Below, in pieces: positions 36,999-46,476 of a DNA stretch of 64,000 nucleotides. Numbering within the stretch: position 1 is the stretch's first letter; every line of letters starts with the position of its first letter. This stretch comes from Hymenobacter negativus (GTDB lineage Bacteria; Bacteroidota; Bacteroidia; Cytophagales; Hymenobacteraceae): the NCBI RefSeq assembly GCF_017571495.1, contig NZ_JAGETZ010000001.1:1-64000 (forward strand). Reading direction: 5' to 3'. The position numbers and the translations under genes were made by a program. The notes beneath the pieces were generated by a model. The model saw nothing but the letters and a program-made list of their open reading frames with translations, ran no database searches and was not told the origin of the DNA.

Positions 36999-38066
36999 AT
37001 GCGACAACGCATTACCAATTCCCTTATTGGCGGGGCTTTATTAGGCGGGCTGTTGCTGAGTAGCTGTCAGAAACAGGCAGACGATGCGGCAGCCCTAACA
37101 GAACAGGTGCCCGGCGCTACGCAACCCGCCAATTTTCCGGCGATGGCGTATGCCCTTAGCCAGAATCCGCCGGACAAGGCTACGTTTGAGTTGGGAAGGA
37201 CGCTGTTTTATGATGCCCGGCTTTCGCGCGACAGCACGGTGTCGTGTGGCTCCTGCCACCAGCAATTCGCCGCCTTTGCCAACGCGAGCCATGCGCTGAG
37301 CCACGGCGTGGGCAACCGTCTGGGCACGCGCAACTCACCGGCGCTGCATAACCTGCGCTGGCGCCGGGAGCTGATGTGGGACGGTGCCGTTGCCAATCTG
37401 GAAAACCAGCCCCTGGCCCCTTTCACAAACCCGCTGGAAATGGGCGAAACCCTGAGTAGCCTGCTCGCCAAGCTCAACGGCGACGCCGAATACCGGCGGC
37501 GCTTCACCGCGATATACGGCCCGGGACCGATTGATTCGTACCGCCTGTTGCGCGCCCTCAGCCAATTTCTGGCGGCCCTCACCAGCAGTAATTCCCGCTA
37601 CGACAAGGCCGTACGCCACGAAGGCGGCACTACCCTATCGGCCAGCGAGTCGCGGGGCATCGCCCTGGTAGCCAGCAAATGTGCCAGCTGCCACGCCACC
37701 GATTTATTCACTGATGAGTCCTACCGCAACAACGGCCTCGACGCGGCTTTCCCCCGCGACTCAGGCCGGGCTCAAATCAGTGGCCAGCCCGCCGATGTGG
37801 GCCGCTTTAAGGTACCAACCCTACGCAATGTGGCCCTGACTGCGCCCTATATGCACGATGGCCGTTTCCAGACCTTAGCGCAGGTATTGGCGCACTACGA
37901 CCACGGCGTAATTGCTTCGCCAACGCTGGACCCGGCCTTGCGCCCGCCCGGCGGCCGGCTGGGCATTGCCCTCACTACCCAAGAGCAAGACGACCTGCTT
38001 GCCTTCCTTCAAACTCTCACCGACCAAAGCTTCATCACGGATAGCCGGCTCGCGGAGCATCCCTAG
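36999..38066 (+). CDS. Dihaem cytochrome c peroxidase / MbnH-like (MauG family)
   Basis: A 355-residue periplasmic lipoprotein (lipobox in LLLSSCQKQ). It has two haem c sites, CGSCH near residue 81 and CASCH near residue 230. The family also shows LGRTLFYDARLSRD, NRLGTRNSPALHNL, MWDGAVANLENQ and the late PTLRNVALTAPYMHDGRF, whose Met/Tyr region tunes the haem ligand. MauG-family enzymes either reduce hydrogen peroxide or oxidise protein side chains. Because it lies 3 nt after an MbnP-like gene, MbnH-type modification of a tryptophan in that partner is the favoured role. It converges on alanine dehydrogenase with 14 nt between stops. Confidence 0.9.
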   Translation: MRQRITNSLIGGALLGGLLLSSCQKQADDAAALTEQVPGATQPANFPAMAYALSQNPPDKATFELGRTLFYDARLSRDSTVSCGSCHQQFAAFANASHALSHGVGNRLGTRNSPALHNLRWRRELMWDGAVANLENQPLAPFTNPLEMGETLSSLLAKLNGDAEYRRRFTAIYGPGPIDSYRLLRALSQFLAALTSSNSRYDKAVRHEGGTTLSASESRGIALVASKCASCHATDLFTDESYRNNGLDAAFPRDSGRAQISGQPADVGRFKVPTLRNVALTAPYMHDGRFQTLAQVLAHYDHGVIASPTLDPALRPPGGRLGIALTTQEQDDLLAFLQTLTDQSFITDSRLAEHP

Positions 38067-38080
38067 CGCATTCGCACTTT

Positions 38081-39307
38081 CTAATTCCGCACGGCAATCA
38101 GCAGCCCCAGTTCCTTATACCGCAGGTTGAATTTCTTCGCAATCATCGCATTAGTCAGTGAGCCGCGGTAGATGTAGACGCCGCTGCGGAAATGCTCGTT
38201 GGTGAAGAGCACTTCGTTGATGCCGCCGTGCTGGCTGATTTCCTGGAGAATGGGCGTGAAGATATTGCTCAGCGCGTTGGTGGCGGTGCGGGGCACGCGC
38301 GAGGCGATGTTGGGCACACTGTAGTGGATGACGTCGTACTTGCGAAAAACCGGGTTGCTGTGGCTGGTCATCTCGCTGGTTTCGAAGCAGCCGCCTTGGT
38401 CGATGCTCACGTCGATGATGATGGAGCCGGGCGACATACTAGCCACCATTTCTTCGGGCACCATGAAAGGGATGCGGCCATCTTCTACCGCCAATGCGCC
38501 AATAACAACATCGGCCCGACGGATTTGCTGGCTGAGCGCGAACGTATCCAGGGTGCTGGTATAGAGCTGCATGCCCAGGTTGTGCTTGAGGCGGCGCAGC
38601 TTGTAGAGGTGGTTGTCAAACACTTTCACCTCGGCCCCAAGGCCAGTAGCGGCGCGGGCGGCGTACTCGGCCACCGTGCCGGCCCCGAGGATGACCACCT
38701 GTGACGGCGGCACGCCCGTGATACCGCCCAGAATAATGCCTTTGCCCTCGTTGGAGCGGGCCAGGTATTCGGCCGCAATCAGCATGACGGTGGAGCCGGC
38801 GATTTCGCTCATGGCGCGCACCACGGGGCGGGCTCCGCTGGGGTCCTTCATCAGCTCGAAGCCAATGGCGTTGATTTTTTTGCGTGAGAGAGCTGCGATG
38901 TATTCCTGGGTCATCGAGCCCATTTGCAGGGCCGAAATCAGGGTTTGGCCGGGGTGCAGCAGCTCAATTTCTTCGAGGGTGGGCGGCGCTACTTTCAGCA
39001 GGATATCGGCCTTAAAAACCTCCTCGGTGGAGTAAGCAATCTGGGCTCCGGCTTCGGAATAGGCGTGGTCGGCGTACTTGCTGGGCTCGCCAGCGCCGGC
39101 TTCCATCACCACTTCGTGCCCGGCCGATACGAGGTGCTGCACGGCCTCAGGCGTGAGACCAATGCGGTTTTCCTGAAGCGAGGTTTCACGCGGCAAACCG
39201 ATGAACAGCTTGCGCTTGCGCGTTTCCACGGCCAGCATGGACTCCTGCGTGAAGTAGGCGCGGCTCGTAGCCAATGATTCAAAACCGGAGGGTAGCTGTT
39301 CAGCCAT
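38081..39307 (-). CDS. ald: Alanine dehydrogenase
   Basis: A 408-residue NAD-dependent dehydrogenase interconverting L-alanine and pyruvate plus ammonia. The N-terminal domain shows FIGLPRETSLQENRIGLTPE and the substrate lysine region DILLKVAPP; the Rossmann domain has VVILGAGTVAEYAARAA and VFDNHLYKLRRL; later VSIDQGGCFETSE and PNIASRVPRTATNALSNI fit the family. The N-terminus is about 30 residues longer than usual (normal length near 370), as in other Bacteroidota members. Transhydrogenase alpha subunits share this fold, but the length and the lack of membrane part favour Ald. Start ATG 39307. Confidence 0.9.
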   Translation of the reverse strand: MAEQLPSGFESLATSRAYFTQESMLAVETRKRKLFIGLPRETSLQENRIGLTPEAVQHLVSAGHEVVMEAGAGEPSKYADHAYSEAGAQIAYSTEEVFKADILLKVAPPTLEEIELLHPGQTLISALQMGSMTQEYIAALSRKKINAIGFELMKDPSGARPVVRAMSEIAGSTVMLIAAEYLARSNEGKGIILGGITGVPPSQVVILGAGTVAEYAARAATGLGAEVKVFDNHLYKLRRLKHNLGMQLYTSTLDTFALSQQIRRADVVIGALAVEDGRIPFMVPEEMVASMSPGSIIIDVSIDQGGCFETSEMTSHSNPVFRKYDVIHYSVPNIASRVPRTATNALSNIFTPILQEISQHGGINEVLFTNEHFRSGVYIYRGSLTNAMIAKKFNLRYKELGLLIAVRN

Positions 39308-39398
39308 GGATGTGCAATTAAAAAGCAGCCATTAAGAATCAAAAACCACAGGCTCAACTCCTGTCCTTCAAATTCTTAAATCAACTGTTTTTTAATTT
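39308..39398. repeat. AT-rich intergenic word repeat before ald
   Basis: A short gap with words such as AATTCTTAAATCAAC and TTTTTAATTTTTAATTAA, an imperfect AT-rich palindrome of the kind also seen at 6504-6557 and 55110-55196. No gene. Confidence 0.3.
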
Positions 39399-39836
39399 TT
39401 AATTAATAATTCTTAAGTCAATTACCCGGCTTTCGGCACTTAGGGCTTCAATGCGTACTTCAAGTCGGGGGACAGGCAATAACGCCGCCACCCGGGCAGG
39501 CCATTCCACTAAACAAAGATACCCGGAATCGAGGTACTCCGTCGCGCCCATCCGTTCGGCCTCATCAAGGGATTCGATGCGGTAAAAATCAAAGTGGTAC
39601 ACAGGTTTACCGTTGCCCTCACGATACTCATTAACCAGGGCAAAGGTTGGGCTGCTCACATCGTCGGCCACGCCCAACGTAGCGGCCAGAGCCCGGATGA
39701 GGGTGGTTTTCCCAGCACCCATTTCCCCCTCGAAGGCCACCACCGTGCAACCTGATTCGGCGATGGCGGCTTGCAGGCGGTGGGCGGCGGTGGGTAGCGC
39801 AGCCAGGTCGGGCACAGTGAAACTCAGAGGAAGCAT
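39399..39836 (-). CDS. tsaE: tRNA threonylcarbamoyladenosine biosynthesis ATPase TsaE
   Basis: A 145-residue P-loop ATPase needed, with TsaB, TsaC and TsaD, for the t6A37 modification of ANN-decoding tRNAs. The Walker A is FEGEMGAGKTTLIRAL. Also seen are SSPTFALVNEY, the switch-like HFDFYRIESLDEAERMG and LCLVEWPARV (Walker B-like Glu-Trp). The length is normal (about 140-155). Start ATG 39836. An exact -7 element (39841-39848) lies only 4 nt upstream of the start, suggesting a leaderless transcript. ald follows 91 nt downstream on the same strand. Confidence 0.93.
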   Translation of the reverse strand: MLPLSFTVPDLAALPTAAHRLQAAIAESGCTVVAFEGEMGAGKTTLIRALAATLGVADDVSSPTFALVNEYREGNGKPVYHFDFYRIESLDEAERMGATEYLDSGYLCLVEWPARVAALLPVPRLEVRIEALSAESRVIDLRIIN

Positions 39837-39840
39837 ATGA

Positions 39841-39848
39841 CAAAAATA
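39841..39848 (-). promoter_or_regulatory. -7 element abutting the tsaE start
   Basis: TATTTTTG on the minus strand is an exact TAnnTTTG match, with its last base 4 nt from the start codon. No strong -33 box is visible. Confidence 0.35.
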
Positions 39849-40052
39849 CCGCCCAGCCAGCAGAAGAGCCTGCTATTTCCCTAACCGCAATACACCAAGC
39901 CTCCTCTTACAATTTTACCGGTCGCTTAACCAATTCATTGCAAACACAGTAAGCTTCGGTTTAGTAAATTCGCTTTTCGCCAGTCCCCCACTACGCGGGG
40001 CCTGGTAGCGTGGCAACGTTTCTCTCCTCGATTTCTACCCAATCACGGCGCG

Positions 40053-42524
40053 ATGCTCCATCTCTACCTTAGTCAAAACAGATTTTTCCGGTCCCGTTGC
40101 TGCTGTCATCTGGCGGCTGGGGTTGTTATGCTCGTGCTGCCGTTAGCAGGGGCCGCGCAAAACCGCGCTACCGTGAGCGGCATCGTACTCAATGGCACAG
40201 GCAAAGTTGAGTTTGCCACCATTACGCTGCACCGCGCCGCCGATTCTACGGTAGTAAAAACCGAGTTCAGCGACCTGCTGGGGGCATTTCAATTCACCTT
40301 GCCTGCGGGTGGACGCTACCTGGTTTCGGCCGCGCAGGTGGGGTTTGAGCGCTCCTGGAGTTCGACTTTTGAACTGCTGGCTACTGGTCTGACGCTGCCG
40401 GTTATTGTACTGAAAACCAGTCAGGCCACTGCCTTGCAGGAAGTAACCGTGACGGCACGCAAGCCTCTGTTTGAGCGCCTGGCCGACCGCACCGTGGTCA
40501 ATGTGGCCGACAGCCCGCTTTCTGCTGGCTCGACCACGCTGGCCGTGCTGGGCCGTTCGCCCGGCGTGACCGTGGATGCTGGCGACAACCTGGGCCTGCG
40601 CGGCCGTCAGGGCTTATTGGTGGTGATTGATGGCAAGCGCGTGCCCCTCACCGGCACCGAGCTGGCCGACTACCTGCGCGCGCTGCCCGCCGAGCAGCTG
40701 CAAAGCATCGAGCTGATTACCAACCCACCGGCGCAGTACGACGCCCAGGGTGGCGCGGGTGTCATCGCCATCAACCTCAAAAAGGACCAGCGCCTGGGCA
40801 CTAACGGCAGCGCAAACGCCAGCTATGGCCGGGGCGAGTATGGCAAGTTTACGGGGGGCTTCGCGCTAAACCACCGCCGCAAAAACGTGAACCTCTACGG
40901 CAACTACGCCTACACCGACCGCCGGGGCTTCCTGCGGCTCGACTTCACCCGGCAGTTTGCCGCCACGCCAGCACTGACGGCCGCCAGCGGCCTGCTCAAC
41001 ACTGAGCAGCTGACGTGGCTACGTTCCCACAGCGGCAAGGTGGGGGGTGATTTTACGCTTTCAAAACGCACGCTGCTGGGCGTATCAGCTACCATTCTGA
41101 CCAGTCAGACTGCGTATAATACGACCAACCAGACCCAGGTTCTGGGGGCGCAGGGCGAGCCGACGGACCGTTACCGCTCCGTGGCTGCGCAGGACGTGAA
41201 CCGCCCCAACGGCAGCCTTAACGTCAACCTGCGCCACGCCTTCGCCGATTCGGCCACCGCGGCCAGTCTAACGGCCGATGCCGACTACGCCCGCTACCGC
41301 ACTGCACGCTTGCTGGCCCTGAACACGTATTACGAAACGCCGGCCCAGGCCAATGCCCTGCTCAGCGGCGACCAAACCAGCAACCTCAGCATTGCCGCCG
41401 CTAAGGTTGATTTCAGTCAGCCCCTGCCCCGCCGCGCCCGCCTCGAAGCCGGGGCCAAAATAACGCAGGTAACCTCTGATAACAACGTCGCTTTTACCAG
41501 CATTGAGAACGGCATCACGGTGCTTGACCCAGCTATTTCCAATCAGTTTGAATACCGCGAAAACGTGAACGCGGCCTACGTCAGCCTGCGCGGTGCTGCC
41601 TCCAAAACCACTTTCCAGGTTGGGCTGCGCGGCGAGCAAACCAACACACGGGCCGATTTATTGGGCGAAAGCCTGCGGGAGCGGCACTACTTCCAGCTTT
41701 TCCCAAGTGCCACGCTGCAGCGCACGCTCAGCGAGCGGCACGCGCTGGGCTTGTCCGTAGCCCGGCGCATCGACCGGCCCAGCTATGTGCAGGTGAATCC
41801 GCTGCGCAACTACTTCGATGCCACTTCCTACCGCGCCGGCAACCCCGACCTGGTGGCCCAAACCAGCTACAACATTGAGCTGACGCATACTTACCGCCAG
41901 AAATTCACCACCGCACTGGCCTACGCCCAGACCAATCTGCCCATCGTGAACGTGGTGCAGCCCTCGCTCGATGGCGGCCGCCTGGTGGTGAACCGCGATG
42001 TGAACCTGAGTACGCTGCACTATTACAGCCTCACGCTCACCGCACCGCTGGACCTCGCCAAATGGTGGACACTGTACGCCAATGGGGTCTTTTTTTATAA
42101 CCGCTACGTGGGTGAGCTCTCCGGCACGGCCCTCAACAGGAGCCAGGTTACATGCATTCTCACGGCCACCAGCAGCTTCACAATGCCCCACGGCTGGGCG
42201 GCCGATTTGAATGGGTTTTATGAGTCGCAGGAGCAGTACGGCTTTCAGACTATCCGGCCGCGGGGCCAGGTGGGCGTCGGCATCCAGAAAAGCGTGTGGG
42301 GAAAGCAGGGTACCCTGCGCCTGAACGTGGCCGACATCTTTTATAACACACCCAACCGGGCGGTGTCGACTTATGACAATTTTACCGAATCGTTCTACCG
42401 CCGGGAGGATTTGCGCGTGGTCACGGCGGCCTTCACCTACCGGTTTGGCAACAGCAAAGTGGCTGCCGCCCGCAAGCGCACCATCGGAGCCGACGATGAG
42501 CTGCGTCGGGCTGGGGGGCAATAA
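40053..42524 (+). CDS. TonB-dependent receptor-like outer membrane beta-barrel protein (copy 1)
   Basis: An 823-residue outer-membrane protein. It has a signal peptide (hydrophobic VVMLVLPLAGAA) and a carboxypeptidase-regulatory-like domain (about 35-120: VSGIVLNGTGKVEFATITLH). A plug domain follows (about 130-240: EVTVTARKPLFERLADRTVVNV, SPGVTVDAGDNLGLRGRQG, IELITNPPAQYDAQGGAGVI), then a large beta-barrel (about 250-800) ending with aromatic TYRF near the C-terminus plus a short basic tail. This is the Bacteroidota outer membrane beta-barrel family related to TonB receptors; the ligand is unknown. A paralogue follows after 72 nt, with near-identical plug regions, so the two are a tandem duplication. 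No SusD partner is present. Confidence 0.9.
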   Translation: MLHLYLSQNRFFRSRCCCHLAAGVVMLVLPLAGAAQNRATVSGIVLNGTGKVEFATITLHRAADSTVVKTEFSDLLGAFQFTLPAGGRYLVSAAQVGFERSWSSTFELLATGLTLPVIVLKTSQATALQEVTVTARKPLFERLADRTVVNVADSPLSAGSTTLAVLGRSPGVTVDAGDNLGLRGRQGLLVVIDGKRVPLTGTELADYLRALPAEQLQSIELITNPPAQYDAQGGAGVIAINLKKDQRLGTNGSANASYGRGEYGKFTGGFALNHRRKNVNLYGNYAYTDRRGFLRLDFTRQFAATPALTAASGLLNTEQLTWLRSHSGKVGGDFTLSKRTLLGVSATILTSQTAYNTTNQTQVLGAQGEPTDRYRSVAAQDVNRPNGSLNVNLRHAFADSATAASLTADADYARYRTARLLALNTYYETPAQANALLSGDQTSNLSIAAAKVDFSQPLPRRARLEAGAKITQVTSDNNVAFTSIENGITVLDPAISNQFEYRENVNAAYVSLRGAASKTTFQVGLRGEQTNTRADLLGESLRERHYFQLFPSATLQRTLSERHALGLSVARRIDRPSYVQVNPLRNYFDATSYRAGNPDLVAQTSYNIELTHTYRQKFTTALAYAQTNLPIVNVVQPSLDGGRLVVNRDVNLSTLHYYSLTLTAPLDLAKWWTLYANGVFFYNRYVGELSGTALNRSQVTCILTATSSFTMPHGWAADLNGFYESQEQYGFQTIRPRGQVGVGIQKSVWGKQGTLRLNVADIFYNTPNRAVSTYDNFTESFYRREDLRVVTAAFTYRFGNSKVAAARKRTIGADDELRRAGGQ

Positions 42525-42596
42525 AATCAGTATAGCCCGGCGTGCAACGGGGAATATTGCGAATAGTCATTGGGGTATATTTAGCCCTTTTGCCTT

Positions 42597-45056
42597 ATGC
42601 TGCTCCCCTCTTTTCTGCATCGTTTTTTTAGCATCAGCCCATCCGTGCTGCTGGTTTATTGGTTGATGTTAGCGGGCCCGGTAGCCGCCCAGACCCGCGC
42701 CACCATTACTGGCACACTGGCCACGGCCGCCGGAGCACCAATAGAATTTGCTACCATTACCCTGCACCGCGCCGCCGATTCCACGGTGGTCAAATCAGAA
42801 TTTAGTGATGCCCAGGGCCACTTTCAGCTAGAAGCGCCCAGCGGCGGACGCTACCGCGTATCGGCGGCGCAGGTTGGGTTTGAGCGGCACTGGAGCGCGC
42901 CGTTTGAGCTGCCGACAGCGGGACTGGCGCTGCCAGCTATTGCCCTGAAGGCCAGTATAGCCACGGCACTCAAGGAAGTGACCGTGACGGCGCGCAAGCC
43001 CCTGTTTGAGCGACAGGCCGACCGCACCGTGGTAAATGTGGAAGACAGTCCGCTGTCCGCCGGCTCGACTACGCTGGATGTGCTGACCCGCTCGCCGGGC
43101 GTGACGGTGGGCTCCGGCGATGCGCTGAGCTTGCGGGGCCGCCAGGGTGTGCTGGTGATGATTGACGGCAAGCGCGTGGCTATGAGCGGCACTGAACTGG
43201 CCGATTATCTCCGTAACCTTCCCGCCGACCAGCTTAAAAACATCGAGCTGATTACCAATCCGCCCGCCAAGTATGATGCCCAGGGCGGCGCGGGCATCAT
43301 CGCCATCAACCTCAAGAAAGACCAGCGCCAGGGCACCAACGGCAACCTGAGCACCAGCTTCGGCCGGGGCCAGTACAACAAGTACAACGCTACGCTCAGC
43401 CTCAACCACCGGCGTGGCCCCCTCAACCTGTTCGGCACCTACGGCTTTGCCGAGCGCGACGGCTTCCAGGCCCTGACCATTCACCGCGACTTTTTGAGCA
43501 GCGGCCAAATCACAGGCACCAGCGACCAGGAAAATTCTTTAGTCGTTCAAAACGCGGCACACACCTACAATGCCGGGCTCGACTACAACCTGACCAAGCG
43601 CTCTACCGTGGGGGTTTCGGTGAATGGCCAATCCGTGCACGTCACCCAAAATGGCCCCAGCACCGCCGCGCAGGCCGATGCGACGGGCGTGCCCACCCGC
43701 CGCTACCTGGCCGATAACCAGCGCAAGCTACGTTTCCCCAACGCAGCGGCCAATCTAAATTTCAAACATGAATTTGTCGACTCGCTGGGCCAGCGCGAGC
43801 TGACGGCCGACGCCGACTACGCCCGCTACCAAAGCGTGCGCCTCCAAACCCTGACTACGGCTTTTGAGCTGCCCATACAAAGCCCCATTATTCTCGACAG
43901 TGACCAGCGCGGCACGCTCACCATCCAGTCCTTCAAAGCCGACTATGTGCAGCCGCTTTCCAAGCTGGCTAAACTGGAAGCTGGCGTAAAAACCAGCCTG
44001 GTCCACTCTGATAACAACGTGTTGTTTCTCAATACCCAGGACGGCGCTACTACCATCGACACCAATCAGTCAAACCACTTTATATACAAGGAAAATATCA
44101 ATGCGGCTTACCTCACGGTCAGCCACAGCACGCCTAAAACCACGCTCACGGCGGGCTTACGCGCCGAGCAAACCAACGCCACTGGCCGGCAGGAAGTAGG
44201 CGGCGAGCCATTTGCCCCGCGCCACTACACGCAGTTTTTCCCGAGTGCGGCCGTGCGGCAGGTACTCAACGAAAAGCACGAGGTTTCCCTGTCCCTGAGC
44301 CGCCGCATCGACCGGCCAACCTATAACCAGCTCAACCCCTTCCGCTCCTATATCGACGCCACCACCTATGGCTCCGGCAACCCCGGCCTGCTGCCCCAAA
44401 CCAGCTACAATCTGGAGCTGAACCATACTTTCCGTCAGAAATTTACCACCGGCCTGAGTTGGTCCATTACCAGCAACCCCATCATCAACGCGGTGCAGCC
44501 GGCTCCGGATGGCAGTAATTTTGTGGTGGCCCGCGACGTCAACCTCGACCGGCAGGATACCTACACGCTCACCCTTGGGGCCGCGCTGGAACCCTTTAAG
44601 TGGTGGACTACCAACAACAACGTCGTGGTGTACTATGCCCGTTTCGTGGGCAACCTGGCCGGCACCGCCCTCGACAAAGGCCGGCCGGCCTTCAACCTCA
44701 CCTCCACCAGCACCTTCACGCTGGGCCACGGCTGGGGCGCCGACCTCACCGGTACCTATCAGTCGCGCCAGCTCTACGGTTTCTTCGACCTGCAAGCCCA
44801 GGGCCAGCTCACGCTCGGCGTTTCCAAGGGCGTACTGGAAAACAAAGGCACCCTGAAACTGAACGCGGCCGACGTACTCTACACCCAAAAAACCCGCGCC
44901 ACATCCACCTACAATAACTATCAGGAGCAATTCTACCAGCGCTTCGATTCGCGGGTGGTAACGCTGGCCTTTACCTACCGTTTCGGCAACCAGAAGGTGG
45001 CGCCCACGCGCCGCCGCGCCAGCGGAGCGGAGGACGAAAAGCGCCGCGCCGGCTAA
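42597..45056 (+). CDS. TonB-dependent receptor-like outer membrane beta-barrel protein (copy 2)
   Basis: An 819-residue paralogue of the preceding gene. The order is the same: signal peptide (LLVYWLMLAGPVAAQ), regulatory-like domain (PIEFATITLHRAADSTVVKS), plug (EVTVTARKPLFERQADRTVV, ELITNPPAKYDAQGGAGII) and barrel ending FTYRFGNQKV with a basic tail. Plug and regulatory domains are almost the same as in copy 1, while the barrel strands and loops differ more, as expected when ligand specificity diverges after duplication. It starts 72 nt after copy 1, so the two may be co-expressed. The aminotransferase gene follows 71 nt later. Confidence 0.9.
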   Translation: MLLPSFLHRFFSISPSVLLVYWLMLAGPVAAQTRATITGTLATAAGAPIEFATITLHRAADSTVVKSEFSDAQGHFQLEAPSGGRYRVSAAQVGFERHWSAPFELPTAGLALPAIALKASIATALKEVTVTARKPLFERQADRTVVNVEDSPLSAGSTTLDVLTRSPGVTVGSGDALSLRGRQGVLVMIDGKRVAMSGTELADYLRNLPADQLKNIELITNPPAKYDAQGGAGIIAINLKKDQRQGTNGNLSTSFGRGQYNKYNATLSLNHRRGPLNLFGTYGFAERDGFQALTIHRDFLSSGQITGTSDQENSLVVQNAAHTYNAGLDYNLTKRSTVGVSVNGQSVHVTQNGPSTAAQADATGVPTRRYLADNQRKLRFPNAAANLNFKHEFVDSLGQRELTADADYARYQSVRLQTLTTAFELPIQSPIILDSDQRGTLTIQSFKADYVQPLSKLAKLEAGVKTSLVHSDNNVLFLNTQDGATTIDTNQSNHFIYKENINAAYLTVSHSTPKTTLTAGLRAEQTNATGRQEVGGEPFAPRHYTQFFPSAAVRQVLNEKHEVSLSLSRRIDRPTYNQLNPFRSYIDATTYGSGNPGLLPQTSYNLELNHTFRQKFTTGLSWSITSNPIINAVQPAPDGSNFVVARDVNLDRQDTYTLTLGAALEPFKWWTTNNNVVVYYARFVGNLAGTALDKGRPAFNLTSTSTFTLGHGWGADLTGTYQSRQLYGFFDLQAQGQLTLGVSKGVLENKGTLKLNAADVLYTQKTRATSTYNNYQEQFYQRFDSRVVTLAFTYRFGNQKVAPTRRRASGAEDEKRRAG

Positions 45057-45127
45057 AAAATCAGGTATTTATCGGAAGCGCTGAAATACCTTCGTGGGCC
45101 GAAGCGGCACTTATTTCCCGTTTTCCT

Positions 45128-46384
45128 ATGCAAGTATCCAAGATGGCAGCCGGCCTCATCGGCTCCGAAATCATTCGAATTGGCAACCAGGTAAGTGAGC
45201 AGGTGCGCCAGGGAGCGAATATCTGCAACCTGACCATCGGCGATTTCGACTCCAAAATTTTCCCAATTCCGGCGGGCCTCACCAGCGGCATCATCGCAGC
45301 CTATCAGGACGGCCAGACCAACTACCCACCCGCTGCCGGCATGGGAGAGTTGCGTAACAGCGTGTCCGCTTTCCTAAAAACCCGCCAGGGCCTGGAGTAC
45401 AGCCCCAACGACATCCTGATTGCCGGTGGCTCGCGCCCGCTCATCTACGCCACCTACCGTGCCATTCTGGATGCCGGTGACCGCGCCATTTTCCCGCTGC
45501 CGAGCTGGAACAACAACCACTACTGCCACCTGGTAGGGGCCACTCCGGTAGCTGTGCCCACGCTGCCCGAAAACAACTTCATGCCCACTGCCGCCGACTT
45601 GGCTCCCCACCTGCCGGGTGCCAACCTGCTGGCCCTGTGCTCCCCCCTGAACCCCACCGGCACAGTATTTACCAAGGAAGGCCTGGAAGAAATCTGCGAC
45701 TTGGTGATTGCCGAAAATCGTCGTCGCGGCCCCGATGAAAAGCCCCTCTACGTGCTCTACGACCAGATTTACTGGCTTCTTACCTTCGGCGCGGCCAAGC
45801 ACTACGACCCCGTGGCCCTGCGCCCCGAACTGCGCGACTACGTCATCTACATCGACGGCACCTCGAAGTGCTTTGCGGCCACCGGCGTGCGCGTAGGCTA
45901 CAGCTTCGGCCCCGCCACTATCATCGATAAGATGAAGTCCATCCTGGGCCACGTCGGTGCCTGGGCTCCCAAGGCCGAGCAGGTGGCCACCGGAAAATTC
46001 CTGCCCGATGCCCCCGCCGTCGATGAGTTCCTGACCAGCATCAAAGGCCGCCTGCAAACCTCTCTCACGGCCCTCTTTGAAGGCCTCAAGGCGCTGAAAG
46101 CCGAAGGCTACCCCGTTGATGCCGTGGCTCCGGCCGGTGCCATCTACCTCACCGCCAAGATTGATGTGCTGGGCCGCACCGCCCCCGACGGCACCGAGCT
46201 CACCAGCACGGCCGAGCTTACCTCTTACCTCATCTCCGAAGCCAAGCTGGCACTGGTACCCTTCAGCGCCTTCGGCTCACCCGCCTCGGAGCCCTGGTTC
46301 CGCGCCTCGGTTGGCGCCGAGACGGTCGAGTCGATTCAAGCGGCCCTACCACGTCTGAAAGCGGCTTTGGATAAGCTGAAGTAA
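45128..46384 (+). CDS. Class I/II aminotransferase
   Basis: A 418-residue PLP enzyme of the aspartate-aminotransferase fold. The PLP lysine is in YIDGTSKCFAATGVRVGY, matching the SKxxxxTGxRxGY motif. Also present are NYPPAAGMGELRNSVS, LALCSPLNPTGTVF (the conserved Asn-Pro-x-Gly) and YVLYDQIYWLL (PLP-ring Asp and Tyr). These are cytoplasmic enzymes that move amino groups between amino acids and 2-oxo acids. Substrate cannot be fixed; aspartate is the default for this subgroup. A near-consensus -7 (TACCTTCG) lies in the 71-nt gap. Terminator at 46437-46470. Confidence 0.9.
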   Translation: MQVSKMAAGLIGSEIIRIGNQVSEQVRQGANICNLTIGDFDSKIFPIPAGLTSGIIAAYQDGQTNYPPAAGMGELRNSVSAFLKTRQGLEYSPNDILIAGGSRPLIYATYRAILDAGDRAIFPLPSWNNNHYCHLVGATPVAVPTLPENNFMPTAADLAPHLPGANLLALCSPLNPTGTVFTKEGLEEICDLVIAENRRRGPDEKPLYVLYDQIYWLLTFGAAKHYDPVALRPELRDYVIYIDGTSKCFAATGVRVGYSFGPATIIDKMKSILGHVGAWAPKAEQVATGKFLPDAPAVDEFLTSIKGRLQTSLTALFEGLKALKAEGYPVDAVAPAGAIYLTAKIDVLGRTAPDGTELTSTAELTSYLISEAKLALVPFSAFGSPASEPWFRASVGAETVESIQAALPRLKAALDKLK

Positions 46385-46436
46385 ACCGGAATAAATAAGG
46401 TGTCACGCATACACTGACTACTGTAAACGACAGATT

Positions 46437-46470
46437 AAAAAAGGGACGCCATTCCAGCCGTCCCTTTTTT
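46437..46470 (+). terminator. Aminotransferase terminator
   Basis: A perfect 12-bp stem, AAAAAAGGGACG with CGTCCCTTTTTT, 53 nt past the stop. Confidence 0.85.
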
Positions 46471-46476
46471 AATGCA

